From assembly GCF_000337035.1 (NCBI RefSeq), contig NZ_AOJL01000036.1, forward strand, positions 27,833-91,832: a stretch of DNA of 64,000 nt, written 5' to 3'. Shown in pieces: positions 42,143 through 51,080 of the stretch. Both the position numbers and the translations under genes were made by a program. How positions within the stretch are numbered: position 1 is the first letter of the stretch; the number at the start of each line of letters is the position of its first letter. The DNA comes from Halorubrum coriense DSM 10284. Its GTDB lineage: Archaea; Halobacteriota; Halobacteria; Halobacteriales; Haloferacaceae. The notes under the pieces are model-generated. The model saw nothing but the letters and a program-made list of their open reading frames with translations, had not been told where the DNA came from and searched no databases.

Positions 42143-43381
42143 CTACTGTTCGGTGGGGGCCGCGAGGTCGTCGACCGAGAAGCCGGGCTCCATGAGGCGG
42201 TCCGTCTGTCCGCTGACGTCGCGCCCCTCGCGCATCAGCTGTTTGAACGCGGACTGCGGCGAGAGGTCGCCGATGAGCACGCCGCCGACCACCTTTCCGT
42301 CCTTCAGCGCGACGCGCCGCCACTCGCCCTCGGCGGTGGTCGCCTCCGCGTAGTCGTCGCCGAGCGTCGGGTGGCCGAACGAGAGGAACGGGAAGTCGAA
42401 GTGCGTGATCGAGTACGAGGAGACCCACCTGAACTCCTCGCTGGCGTAGTCGATCATGTTCCGGGCGGCAATCGTCCCCTGCTCTTTGGCCGACCCCCAC
42501 GAGCCGTTCTTCGCCCGCTCGCCGAGGATGAGGTCGTTGAACGTGGTGATGTCGCCCGCGGCGAACACGTTGTCGACGTTCGTGCGCATGAACTCGTCGA
42601 CGACGATGCCGTCGTCGAGCTCCAGCGGCGTGTCCCGGACGAGTTCGGTGTTGAAGTCGAGACCGATGGCGACGCCCGCGAAGTCGCACTCGTAGCGCTC
42701 GCCGTTCGGGTCGACCGCGGCCTCGACGTGGCCGTCGTCGTCGACCTCGAAGTGGTCCACGCCCGAGCCGAAGACCGGCTCGACACCGCGCTCGCGCATC
42801 GCCTCGTGCATGATCTCCGCGCCCTCCGCGGAGAGCGCGTAGCGCCACCAGTTGTCGCCGCGCATGAGGTACTTCGCCTCGACGTCCTGCGCCCCGCAGA
42901 TGGCCGCGAAGTCGATGCCGAGGAGGCCGGCACCGACGATGACCGCCCGCTCGGCGTCCTCGACGCTCTCTTTGATCCGGCGGGCGTCCTGGAACGTCCA
43001 GAAGTGGTGGATCCCCTCGGCGTCGGCGTTCTCGACCGGGAGCTGCTGGGGCGTGCCGCCGATCGCGAGCAGGAGGGAGTCGTACGCGAACGTCTCCCCC
43101 TCGTGGGTGTGGACCGCGTCGCCCTCGACGTCGATGTCGTCGACGATCGTGTTGAGCCGGAGGTCGACGTCGTGTTCGTCGTACCAGTCCTCCTGGTGGA
43201 TCGAGATCGGGGCCTCGGGCAGTTTCCCCTTCGCGTACTCCTTGATCAGAATCCGGTTGTAGAGGGACTCTCCCTCGTCCGTGAGAACCGTGATCTCGGC
43301 GTCGGGCGCTTCCTCGCGGAGCGTCTCGGCCGCGGACGCCCCCGCGATACCGTCACCGACGATCACGTACGAATCGCTCAT
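42143..43381 (-). CDS. NirB-like FAD-dependent NAD(P) oxidoreductase
   Basis: The protein has 412 residues from the ATG at 43381. The FAD site GDGIAGASAAETLREE and the following LYNRILIKEYAKGKL are those of nitrite reductase NirB and rubredoxin reductases. The NAD site is VIVGAGLLGIDFAA, and NVFAAGDITTFND is the second flavin motif. There is no iron-sulfur or sirohaem domain, so it is an electron-transfer flavoprotein with an unknown acceptor. It is transcribed alone between the kinase and the DUF1684 gene. Confidence 0.87.
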   Translation of the reverse strand: MSDSYVIVGDGIAGASAAETLREEAPDAEITVLTDEGESLYNRILIKEYAKGKLPEAPISIHQEDWYDEHDVDLRLNTIVDDIDVEGDAVHTHEGETFAYDSLLLAIGGTPQQLPVENADAEGIHHFWTFQDARRIKESVEDAERAVIVGAGLLGIDFAAICGAQDVEAKYLMRGDNWWRYALSAEGAEIMHEAMRERGVEPVFGSGVDHFEVDDDGHVEAAVDPNGERYECDFAGVAIGLDFNTELVRDTPLELDDGIVVDEFMRTNVDNVFAAGDITTFNDLILGERAKNGSWGSAKEQGTIAARNMIDYASEEFRWVSSYSITHFDFPFLSFGHPTLGDDYAEATTAEGEWRRVALKDGKVVGGVLIGDLSPQSAFKQLMREGRDVSGQTDRLMEPGFSVDDLAAPTEQ

Positions 43382-43505
43382 AGCCGGCCGTTCGGATTCA
43401 TGGTTAATGTGGGTTGTCATCCGCGTCTCGGATCGTGGGAATCACTCGCACTCGCGGGAAAGAAGCGGTCCTGAGCCGCCTTTCGCGGCCGATCCGTCCG
43501 CGCGG

Positions 43506-44084
43506 TCAGTGGTCCGCGCCGGCCGGCTCCGCGGGGAAGTCCTTCTCGCCGGCCGCGATCGCGACGTCGAGCCAGTTCTCCGTCGGGACGAGCGGGCACT
43601 CGTACGCGTGGTTGTACGCGCAGGTCGGATTGTACGCGTTGTTGAAGTCGACCACCCACTCGCCGTCGACGCGGTCGCGGTCGGGCTCCAAGTCGAGGTA
43701 GCGACCCGCTCCGTACGTCTCGTCGCCGCTGGTGGCGTCGCGGAACGGCACCCAGAACCGGTCCGCGCCGTCGACCGGCCGGTACGCCTGAAGCGTCGTC
43801 GACTCCCCGTCGACCTCGAAGCGGAACTCCCCCCAGCGCCGGTACGTCTGTTCGCCGTCGGCGGTCGTCTCGACGGTGACGGTCTCCTTCTCCTCGTGTT
43901 CGTGGAGCGGAACCACGAACCGGTACGACGGGTCGGGCTCGAAGTATGCCAGTCCCGGGAAGTCGTCGCCGCGCATCGAGACCGGCAGCGGCGACCGCGC
44001 CGACTCGCGGAACTGCCGGACCTTCGCCTCGCGCTGCGCCTCCACCTGCGCCGCCCAGTCGTCGTCGGCCTCGCTCGATGTCAT
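43506..44084 (-). CDS. DUF1684 family protein
   Basis: The protein has 192 residues from the ATG at 44084 (MTSSEADDDWAAQVEAQREAK). The family's conserved blocks are present: FRESARSPLP, YFEPDPSYRF, the glycine-rich FWVPFRDATSGDETYGAGRYLDLE, and the C-terminal VVDFNNAYNPTCAYNHAYECPLVPTENWL. The cysteine pair CAYNHAYEC is a family hallmark, and the function is unknown. A longer frame starts upstream but overlaps the promoter of the divergent DUF6149 gene. Confidence 0.88.
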   Translation of the reverse strand: MTSSEADDDWAAQVEAQREAKVRQFRESARSPLPVSMRGDDFPGLAYFEPDPSYRFVVPLHEHEEKETVTVETTADGEQTYRRWGEFRFEVDGESTTLQAYRPVDGADRFWVPFRDATSGDETYGAGRYLDLEPDRDRVDGEWVVDFNNAYNPTCAYNHAYECPLVPTENWLDVAIAAGEKDFPAEPAGADH

Positions 44085-44219
44085 CAGTACGTCGGTATTG
44101 TTCACAAAGCGCAATAACAGTTCCGCGGCGGGGTCGGCGACGCGCACGGCCCGACGCGACCGGCGTCGCGTCCGGTCCCGACGCCACACATTCAAGAGCG
44201 TCCCGGCCCAATCACGGGT

Positions 44220-44816
44220 ATGAAAATCCGGCAGAACATCCGTCACTGGGCCGCCAAGAAGGCGTTGACCACGCCGGTAGTCGGCGACGTCGCAAACGAC
44301 AAACTCGTCGACCTCCACACGAGCATCTTCCTCAACAAGGCGGACGAGGACCGCCGGGAGGAGCGTCGCGACCACCTCGACAGCTTCTTCGACGCGACGA
44401 TGGACACCTACGTCGCCGCCCTCGAGGACGGCTTCCCGGAGGCCGAGGCCCGTGAGATCACCCACGTTCAGGCGAACTTCGACTTCTTCAACTACGGGTG
44501 GACGGAGATGATGGAGATCCCGGGCGACGAGCTCGAAGCCCACTACCGCCGGTACGAGTCGTTCTTCGCCGACTACGGGATCACGATCGACGACCCGCTG
44601 GGGGAGTTCCGCCCGGCCGAGGGGATCGTCGGGGCTCCCGAGACCCCCGAGCGGCTCGACTCGCCGGAGTACGAGAACGCCCTGGCCGGCTTCGCCGACG
44701 ACGTGTACGTCGAGACCGACGACGGCGAGACGGTCGTCGGGGGCGACACCGAGGAGCCGGACGAGGTCGACCCCGCCGCCGCGCCCGGGCTCGACGAGGA
44801 CGAGGCGAGCGCCTGA
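44220..44816 (+). CDS. DUF6149 family protein
   Basis: This 198-residue, soluble protein begins MKIRQNIRHWAAKKALTTPVVGDVANDKLVDLHTSIF, then a helical part (ATMDTYVAALEDGFPEAEAREITHVQANFDFFNYGWTEMM). It matches the haloarchaeal DUF6149 family. The C-terminal 60 residues are acidic and variable. No function is known. It is monocistronic, with the AI-2E transporter gene 108 bases downstream. Confidence 0.85.
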   Translation: MKIRQNIRHWAAKKALTTPVVGDVANDKLVDLHTSIFLNKADEDRREERRDHLDSFFDATMDTYVAALEDGFPEAEAREITHVQANFDFFNYGWTEMMEIPGDELEAHYRRYESFFADYGITIDDPLGEFRPAEGIVGAPETPERLDSPEYENALAGFADDVYVETDDGETVVGGDTEEPDEVDPAAAPGLDEDEASA

Positions 44817-44924
44817 CGGCCGCCGCGGGCGGTCGGCGCGTTCCCTTCACCGCCCTTTCCGCCCGACTCGGCGGCCGCGTCCGGCCCCGGCCACGTTTAT
44901 AATCCGCGGGGGACACCGTGCCGT

Positions 44925-45941
44925 ATGAACCGCGGGCAATCGTTCCTCCTCCTGCTCATCGGAGCGGTCTCGCTCCTCACGCTCTTCGTCATCCTCCCGT
45001 TCGTCGAGTACGTGATCGCGTCGGCGATCCTCGCGTTCGTCCTCTACCCGTTCCACCGGCGGCTCACGCGCCGGCTCCGCCGCCGCGTCTCGACCCGGTT
45101 CGGGGAGATGCTGTCGGCGCTGGCCCTCATCCTCTCCGCCATCGTCGCCGTAATCCTCCCGCTCGCGTACATCACGTGGGTGTTCGTCCGGGATCTCACC
45201 GCGATCGCCGCGGGCGAGACGGCGATAGACGTGGCCGCGATCGAAGCCGAGATCGCGACGCTCACCGGACAGGATCCCGAGATCGGCGACTTCCTCCAGA
45301 CCGGCGGCGAACTCCTCGTCCAGACGCTGTTCGGCGGGTTCAGTGGCGTGTTGAACACGGCGATCCGGGCGTCGGTCGGGCTGTCGCTCGCGCTCTTCTT
45401 GGTGTACTACACCCTCATCGACGGCCCGGCCTTCGTCGAGTGGATCCGGGAGAGCAGCCCGCTGCCGCCGGACGTGACCGCCGACCTCGTCGACCGCGTC
45501 AACGTGATGACCCGCGGGGTGGTCATCGGCCACATCTCGGTCGCCCTCCTTCAGGCGCTGGTCGCCGGGCTCGGCCTGTGGGCGGCCGGAATCCCCAACG
45601 TGGTGTTCTGGACGTTCGTGATGGCGGTGTTGGCGCTGCTACCCCTCATCGGGGCCTTCTTCGTGTGGGGGCCGGCCGCGGCGTACCTCGTGATCGTCGA
45701 CCAGGTGACAGCGGGCGTGTTCCTCGCCGTCTACGGCGTCGCGGTGATCGCGATGGTGGACAACTACGCCCGGCCGCTCGTCATCGACCAGCAGGCGCAC
45801 CTGAACCCGGCGATCATCCTCCTCGGCGTGTTCGGCGGCATCTACTCGGTCGGGTTCACCGGCCTGTTCGTCGGCCCCATCGTGATCGGGGTGCTCGCGG
45901 CCACGCTGGAGACGTTCCGCGAGGACTACGACGCGATCTGA
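44925..45941 (+). CDS. AI-2E family transporter (PF01594-type permease)
   Basis: This 338-residue membrane protein has about eight helices, an extramembrane loop around residues 85-130 (GETAIDVAAIEAEIATLTGQDPE), and the hallmark region DNYARPLVIDQQAHLNPAIILLGVFGGIYSVGFTGLFVGP near the end. The name comes from a bacterial autoinducer-2 exporter, but other members exchange sodium for protons, and haloarchaea do not make AI-2. A sodium-proton role is therefore more plausible here. A TATA box is visible upstream (TTTATAATC). Confidence 0.87.
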   Translation: MNRGQSFLLLLIGAVSLLTLFVILPFVEYVIASAILAFVLYPFHRRLTRRLRRRVSTRFGEMLSALALILSAIVAVILPLAYITWVFVRDLTAIAAGETAIDVAAIEAEIATLTGQDPEIGDFLQTGGELLVQTLFGGFSGVLNTAIRASVGLSLALFLVYYTLIDGPAFVEWIRESSPLPPDVTADLVDRVNVMTRGVVIGHISVALLQALVAGLGLWAAGIPNVVFWTFVMAVLALLPLIGAFFVWGPAAAYLVIVDQVTAGVFLAVYGVAVIAMVDNYARPLVIDQQAHLNPAIILLGVFGGIYSVGFTGLFVGPIVIGVLAATLETFREDYDAI

Positions 45942-45976
45942 GCGAGAGTTAAGTCGTCGCGGGGACGACAGACGGT

Positions 45977-46489
45977 ATGGTGACGACCGCGGCCTCCCGA
46001 GTGCCGGATCGACGCGACGCGCTCCTCATCGCCGGCGCGGCGGTCGCCGTCAACCTGATCGGCGCGCTCGGCGTTCCGTTCACGGACACCGAGAGCGCAT
46101 GGTTCGCCGCGCTGGAGCTCCCGGGATTCTACCCGCCGGGCTGGGCGTTCGGCGTCGTCTGGCCGATCCTGTACGCGCTGTGCGGGGCCGCGGCCGCGCT
46201 CGTCTACCTCGCCGGGCGCGACGGGGCGGCGACGGCCGGCCGGGTGTGGACCGCGCTCGCGCTGTTCGGCGTCCAACTCGTCGTCAACGTCGCGTGGTCC
46301 CCGGTCTTCTGGGGACTCGAACGTCCCGACCTCGGACTCGTCGTCCTCGTCGTCCTCCTCCCCCTCGTCGTCGCGACGATCCGCGCCTTCGACCGCGTCG
46401 ACCGCCGCGCGGCGGTGCTCCTGCTCCCATACCTCGCGTGGGTCTCCTTCGCGACCGCGCTCAACTACGCGATCTGGACGCTCAACTAG
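45977..46489 (+). CDS. TspO/MBR family protein
   Basis: This 170-residue, five-helix membrane protein has the family signatures PGFYPPGWAFGVVWPILYALCG, then NVAWSPVFWGLERPDLGLV and LLPYLAWVSFATALNYAIWTLN. TspO proteins bind porphyrins and cholesterol-like ligands and are tied to stress or light responses. It follows the AI-2E gene by 36 bases and may share its transcript. Its stop overlaps the convergent acetyltransferase stop by four bases (CTAG). Confidence 0.9.
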   Translation: MVTTAASRVPDRRDALLIAGAAVAVNLIGALGVPFTDTESAWFAALELPGFYPPGWAFGVVWPILYALCGAAAALVYLAGRDGAATAGRVWTALALFGVQLVVNVAWSPVFWGLERPDLGLVVLVVLLPLVVATIRAFDRVDRRAAVLLLPYLAWVSFATALNYAIWTLN

Positions 46490-47163
46490 CCGTCGTCTGC
46501 CGTCTCCGTCGCGTCGTCTGCCGTCTCCGTCGCGTTGTCTCCCCCTCCCGCCGGACCGTCCGCCGCCGGCGGCCCGCGCTCCAGCCGCTCGGCAACGAAC
46601 CGGCGCTCCGCCCGGGTCAGCTCGCCGTCCGTCTCGCGGAACGCCTCGAGCCCCTCGCGGTACCGCTCCGGGTCGACGCGGGCGGGCGTCGCGGCCGGCC
46701 GGGCGAGTTCCAGTTCGGCGATCCCCGTCCGCTCGCCCGTGTACGCGAAGCCGCACTTGTGACACGCCTCGTACGCGAAGGGGTTGTTCACGGCGATCTT
46801 CACGCGGTCGAAGCCGGCCGCGGACAGGTCCGCGACGGTCTCGCGGATCAGCCGCGGGCCGATCCCCTCGCCGCGCCGCGCGCCGTGGACCGTGACGTAC
46901 CGCAGCCGGCAGCAGGCGGGATCGGTGCGGTCCGGCGAGAAGGAGACGGCCGCGATCACCCCGTCGTCGAACGCCTCGGCGTCGACCGTGCCGGGGAGCG
47001 GCTCGCCGGGCTCCCAGTCGGGCGCGGCGGGGCCGCCGTCAGCCGTTCGGATCACCGCCTTGCCCGGCTTTCCGACGACGAACTTCCCGGCGTACGCGAA
47101 CGCCCGGTAGTCGAGCCGCAGGGTCTCTCCCTCTCCGGGGGGACACACGAGCGCGTACTCCAT
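46486..47163 (-). CDS. GNAT family N-acetyltransferase
   Basis: The protein has 225 residues from the ATG at 47163. The acetyl-CoA-binding motif is LRYVTVHGARRGEGIGPRLIRE near residues 87-108, followed by the NNPFAYEACHKCGFAYTGERTG block that fits the fold. A helical segment GLEAFRETDGELTRAERRFVAERLE follows. The C-terminus is low-complexity with a seven-residue duplication (ATETADD twice) encoded by a perfect 21-base tandem repeat at 46491-46532. The substrate is unknown. It converges with tspO. Confidence 0.82.
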   Translation of the reverse strand: MEYALVCPPGEGETLRLDYRAFAYAGKFVVGKPGKAVIRTADGGPAAPDWEPGEPLPGTVDAEAFDDGVIAAVSFSPDRTDPACCRLRYVTVHGARRGEGIGPRLIRETVADLSAAGFDRVKIAVNNPFAYEACHKCGFAYTGERTGIAELELARPAATPARVDPERYREGLEAFRETDGELTRAERRFVAERLERGPPAADGPAGGGDNATETADDATETADDG

Positions 47164-47233
47164 GGGCGGCCTACGGCGGCGAGCGACTAAATGGGTCGGT
47201 GGCTCTTTGTCCGCCGCGGCGCTTACCGCGTCC

Positions 47234-47809
47234 ATGTACGGACTCGGCGACGTGACGTTCTTCGACCGGGTGGCGCCGCTGTACGACCTCGCGATGCCGC
47301 CCGCGGACGGGGCGGCGCTGGCCGCGGGGCTCGACCACGCCGCGCGCCCGATCGGACGCCTGCTCGACGTGGGCGGCGGGTCGGGCAGGGCGGCGGCCGC
47401 GCTGACGGGCCCGGACATCACGGTCGTAGACGCCTCGGTCGGAATGCTCTCGCGGGCGCGCCGGGGCCGCGGGCTCTCGGGGCTCGCCGCCGACGCGGGC
47501 CGGCTCCCGTTCCGCGACGCGAGCGTCGACGCGATCACGGTCGTCGACGCGTTCCACCACCTGCCGGACCACGAGGCCGCGCTCGCGGAGGCGGCGCGCG
47601 TGCTCGCCCCCGGCGGCGCGCTCGTCGTCCGCGAGTTCGACCCCGAACACCCGCTCGGGCGGCTGCTCGTCGCCGGCGAACACGCCATCGGGATGACATC
47701 GCGGTTCCACACGCCGGCCGACCTCGCGGCTGCGATGGACGCCGTCGACCTCGACCCGCGGATCGTCGACCGCGGCTTCGGCTACACGGTCGTCGGCGTC
47801 CGGCGCTGA
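47234..47809 (+). CDS. SAM-dependent methyltransferase (UbiE-like)
   Basis: The protein has 191 residues from the ATG at 47234. The cofactor motif I is RLLDVGGGSGRAAAAL near residue 47, followed by ITVVDASVGML and the motif II region SVDAITVVDAFHHLPDHEAAL, then VLAPGGALVVREF. The beginning MYGLGDVTFFDRVAPLYDLAMP resembles menaquinone or ubiquinone methyltransferases, but it is shorter than those. The substrate is open. Starts of this gene and the divergent GNAT gene are 70 bases apart. Confidence 0.85.
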   Translation: MYGLGDVTFFDRVAPLYDLAMPPADGAALAAGLDHAARPIGRLLDVGGGSGRAAAALTGPDITVVDASVGMLSRARRGRGLSGLAADAGRLPFRDASVDAITVVDAFHHLPDHEAALAEAARVLAPGGALVVREFDPEHPLGRLLVAGEHAIGMTSRFHTPADLAAAMDAVDLDPRIVDRGFGYTVVGVRR

Positions 47810-47853
47810 ACCGCCGCGACTGCGACCGGTGCCGGTCGGAAGCGGGGGTCGCG

Positions 47854-49305
47854 TCAGTCCTGCGTCCGTCCGCGGGGTTCCGCGCCGCGCGTCGGCTCCG
47901 GGGAGTCGCCCTCGGCGTCCTCGTCGTGGGCGTGGTCGTGTTCGCCGTGATCGTGGTCGCCGTGGTCGTGGGCGTCGTTCGAGCCCGTCTCGCCGAGCAC
48001 CTCGGCCCCCTCGCCGTCGATCATGTCCATGTTCTTGAGGTTGTCGCGCTCCTCGAAGTCCGCGACCGCCTCCATCACGTCCGCCTGCGTGATCGTCATC
48101 CGGTCTTCGGTGAGCGCGCCGAGGACCGCCTCCCGGAGCACCATCCGGAGGTCGGAGCCGGTGAGCCCGGTGGTCCGGTCGGCGACCTCCTCGGGGTCGA
48201 AGTCCGCGATCTTCATCTCCTTGGTCACCACCCGGAGGATGTCCGCGCGCATGTCGCGGTCCGGCTTGGGGAAGTTGACGATCTCGTCGAAGCGACGCCA
48301 CGCGGCGGCGTCGAGCTGGTCCGGGTGGTTCGTCGCGCCGATGAGGAGGACCTCGTCGCGGACGAGCGACACCTCGTCGATCGACTTCAGGAGGGTGTTG
48401 ACCGCGCGCTTCAACGCGGCGTGCTCGTCCGAGCGGCGGGTCTTCGCCACCGAGTCGAACTCGTCGATGAAGAGGATACACGGCGAGAGCCGCTTGGCGA
48501 CCTCGAAGCTCTTCTCGACGTTCTTCGACGTCTCGCCGAGGTACTGGCTCGTGATCATCGAGAGCTTCACCTCGACGAACGGCAGGCCGAGCTCGTGGGC
48601 GAGCGCGCGCGACACGGTCGTCTTCCCGGTTCCCGGCGGGCCGACGAACAGCAACTTGCCGATCTCGCGCAGGCCGATCTCCGCGAGGTACTCGCGGTGT
48701 TCGATCGCCTTGACGATCTTCTGTATCTCGCCCTCCTGGTCGCCGGTCAACACGAGGTCGGCGAGCGTCGTCTCGATCTCCTCGGGCGCGCGGACGTTGA
48801 CGAGGTCGAGCATCTCCCCGTCTTCGTCCTCGTCGAAGTACTCCGCGAGCAGCGCGTCGATCCAGACGCGGTCGGCCTGGACCGGCCGCACGTCGTCTCT
48901 GGCCTCCTCGCGGGTCACCGGTGCCGTCAGGTCGTCCGCGGCCTCCAGCGCGGCGACGAGCGTCGGGTTCCCGGCGACCCGCTCGTCGTCCGCGCGGTCG
49001 CGGTACCACTCCAACCCCATCGTCGGCTGGGTCAGCGAGATCTCGCCGGAGAACTCCGTGCGCTGTGTGAAGAGGAGGTCGGAGACCGCGTCCCACGCCC
49101 GGTCGACGCCGGTCGCGGTGCGGGTGGTCTCGTCGGTCGCCTTCAGCGGTCGCTCCACGCCGCCGGGGGCGTCCTCGGCGGCGTCGGCCGACCAGAACAC
49201 CTGCCGGAAACGCGGGGGCAGGTCGTTCTCGTCGAGGTCGCGGTCCTGCGTGTAGAAGTGCGTCGTCAACACGAACTCGACGACGTCGAGCGCCGGGTCA
49301 CTCAT
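47854..49305 (-). CDS. AAA+ ATPase with unique N-terminal domain and His-rich tail
   Basis: The protein has 483 residues. Residues 1-200 form a domain I do not recognise. A single AAA+ module follows with Walker A VGPPGTGKTT, pore-loop-like SMITSQYLGET, Walker B ILFIDEFD, sensor ATNHPDQLD and an arginine-finger region AWRRFDEIV. It resembles the 26S-proteasome/Vps4 branch. After the lid comes a 40-residue tail with many histidines (DHGDHDHGEHDHAHDED). It probably remodels a protein. No partner gene is adjacent. Confidence 0.87.
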   Translation of the reverse strand: MSDPALDVVEFVLTTHFYTQDRDLDENDLPPRFRQVFWSADAAEDAPGGVERPLKATDETTRTATGVDRAWDAVSDLLFTQRTEFSGEISLTQPTMGLEWYRDRADDERVAGNPTLVAALEAADDLTAPVTREEARDDVRPVQADRVWIDALLAEYFDEDEDGEMLDLVNVRAPEEIETTLADLVLTGDQEGEIQKIVKAIEHREYLAEIGLREIGKLLFVGPPGTGKTTVSRALAHELGLPFVEVKLSMITSQYLGETSKNVEKSFEVAKRLSPCILFIDEFDSVAKTRRSDEHAALKRAVNTLLKSIDEVSLVRDEVLLIGATNHPDQLDAAAWRRFDEIVNFPKPDRDMRADILRVVTKEMKIADFDPEEVADRTTGLTGSDLRMVLREAVLGALTEDRMTITQADVMEAVADFEERDNLKNMDMIDGEGAEVLGETGSNDAHDHGDHDHGEHDHAHDEDAEGDSPEPTRGAEPRGRTQD

Positions 49306-49538
49306 CCGCGGCTAGTAGCGCCGGGACGCGGTTAAGAGCGTCGAAGCCGCGGCGACCGCGACGGCGAGCGCCGCTGCGTGCGGGGCCAGTCCGACCCGGT
49401 TCGGGACCGAATCGCGGTGAGAGCGGAAGCGCGCGTCGCGGCGGAGCCGGAAGCGCACTTCGGGCGACCGCGGGCTCGCCGGCGGAGCACGGGCGGCGTA
49501 TCGAACCCTTATTAGCCTTGGTCCGCGACCTATCGCGC

Positions 49539-50153
49539 ATGAGTTCCGAAGACGCGGCCGCGCCGGGGAACCCCGCCGGCGACGGCTCCGGCGAGACTGG
49601 CGACACGGGCGACACCGACCACGAGAACGCGCTTCAGGACGTCATCGCCGTCGATCCCGACGACGTCGCGCAGGGCACGGTGAACCGGCTCGACGCGCAC
49701 ACCGGCGACGGGATCCGCCACCGCGCGTTCACCTGCCTCGTCTTCGACCGGGACGGCCGGATCCTGCTGGCCCAGCGCGCGCCGAACAAGCGCCTGTGGG
49801 ACGGCCACTGGGACGGCACGGTCGCCTCCCACCCGGTGGAGGGGCAGTCGCAGGAGGACGCCACCGAACAGCGCCTCGAAGAGGAGCTCGGCATCTCGCC
49901 CGACCAGTACGACGACCTCCGGGTGACGGACAAGTTCGAGTACAAGCGCTACTACCCCAACGAGGGCGTCGAGTGGGAGGTGTGCGCGGTGTTGAAGGTC
50001 ACCCTCGACGACACCGCGCTCGACCCGGACGACGACGAGATCGGCGGCATGCTGTGGGCCGACTACGACCACCTCCACGAGAACCCCGCGCTGTACCGGC
50101 AGCTCCGCCTCTGCCCGTGGTTCGAGATCGCGATGCGCCGCGACTTCTCCTGA
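49539..50153 (+). CDS. idi: Type 1 isopentenyl-diphosphate delta-isomerase
   Basis: The protein has 204 residues from the ATG at 49539. The Nudix core is FDRDGRILLAQRAPNKRLWDGHW, then EGQSQEDATEQRLEEELGI. The catalytic glutamate region is EWEVCAVLKV. The segment that carries the nucleophile in other type 1 enzymes (VCGHP) reads VASHP here, so the catalytic cysteine is an alanine. It would interconvert isopentenyl and dimethylallyl diphosphate for lipid synthesis. The first 40 residues are a low-complexity extension. Confidence 0.85.
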   Translation: MSSEDAAAPGNPAGDGSGETGDTGDTDHENALQDVIAVDPDDVAQGTVNRLDAHTGDGIRHRAFTCLVFDRDGRILLAQRAPNKRLWDGHWDGTVASHPVEGQSQEDATEQRLEEELGISPDQYDDLRVTDKFEYKRYYPNEGVEWEVCAVLKVTLDDTALDPDDDEIGGMLWADYDHLHENPALYRQLRLCPWFEIAMRRDFS

Positions 50154-50249
50154 GCGGTCGACGCGCCCCCCGAGCGGCCCGCGCCGCCGGGCTTCCCCTC
50201 CCTCGGACCGAAACGGCGACTTGAAGGCGCTCCCCCGCCGCGATCCGGT

Positions 50250-51005
50250 ATGACCGTCGTCGTCCTGCTGGCGAACCCGCCCCGCGAGGGGCTCGTCGGA
50301 ACCGCGATCGCCGAGTCGACGCCGCTGTCGCCCGCCGAGGCGGCCGACCTCTACGAGGCCCAATTCCGCGACGCCGTCCTCGCGGTCGACCGCTCGGGCG
50401 GCGAACTGCTCGTCAACTACCCCGAGGAGGAGGACCTCCCCGAATCGCACCGGACGGAGACGAGCCCGGAGGCGGAGCTGCGGACGCTCGTCGCCGACAC
50501 CCTCGGCGGGACCGACGAGGTCCGCTTCGAGCGGCAGGTCGGCTCGTCGTTCGGCGCGCGCGCCGGCAACACCGTCACCCACCTGCTGCGCGAGGAGAAC
50601 GCGGATTCGGTCGCGGTCGTCACCCCGACCGCCCCGCTGCTCTCGCGGACCAGCGTCGACTCGGCGGCGATGAAGCTGCGGACGACCGAGGTCGTGCTCG
50701 GCCCCTCGACGAACGGGCGCGCGTACTACGCCGGGTTCACCGAGCCCGTCGACTTCGACGGCGCGTTCGAGTCTCCGGCCCTCCCGACGCTCGCGGAGCG
50801 CGGCCGCGACGCCGACCGCTCGGTCGACTTCGTCGAACCCTCGCCCTCGCTGGAGACCGGCGACGACCTCCTCGACGTGGTCCCGATACTCCGCGCGCGG
50901 TTCGCCGCGGAGCGCGTCGTGCCGGACTACACCGCGGCGTTCGTCCACGAGAAGGGGCTCGACGTGGTCGTCGAGGACGGCGAACAGCGGTTAGTTCGGG
51001 ACTGA
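50250..51005 (+). CDS. DUF2064-like transferase-fold protein
   Basis: The protein has 251 residues: MTVVVLLANPPREGLVGTAIAES, LSPAEAADLYEAQFRDAVLAVDRSGGE, and VAVVTPTAPLLSRTSVDSAAMKLRTTEVVLGPSTNGRAYYAGFTEPVDF. The pattern resembles the DUF2064 / CofC-like nucleotidyltransferase fold, in which TPTxPL and LGPxxxGRAYY act as the sugar-nucleotide binding elements. The conserved active-site aspartates are not obvious, so the activity may be lost or different. It is monocistronic, 96 bases after the idi stop. Confidence 0.65.
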   Translation: MTVVVLLANPPREGLVGTAIAESTPLSPAEAADLYEAQFRDAVLAVDRSGGELLVNYPEEEDLPESHRTETSPEAELRTLVADTLGGTDEVRFERQVGSSFGARAGNTVTHLLREENADSVAVVTPTAPLLSRTSVDSAAMKLRTTEVVLGPSTNGRAYYAGFTEPVDFDGAFESPALPTLAERGRDADRSVDFVEPSPSLETGDDLLDVVPILRARFAAERVVPDYTAAFVHEKGLDVVVEDGEQRLVRD

Positions 51006-51080
51006 GGGGCGTCTCGGGGCGGATACGGGCGATATCCTCCCCAGATTTTATCCGACCACAAGTTTAGTTTGTCTGTCACG

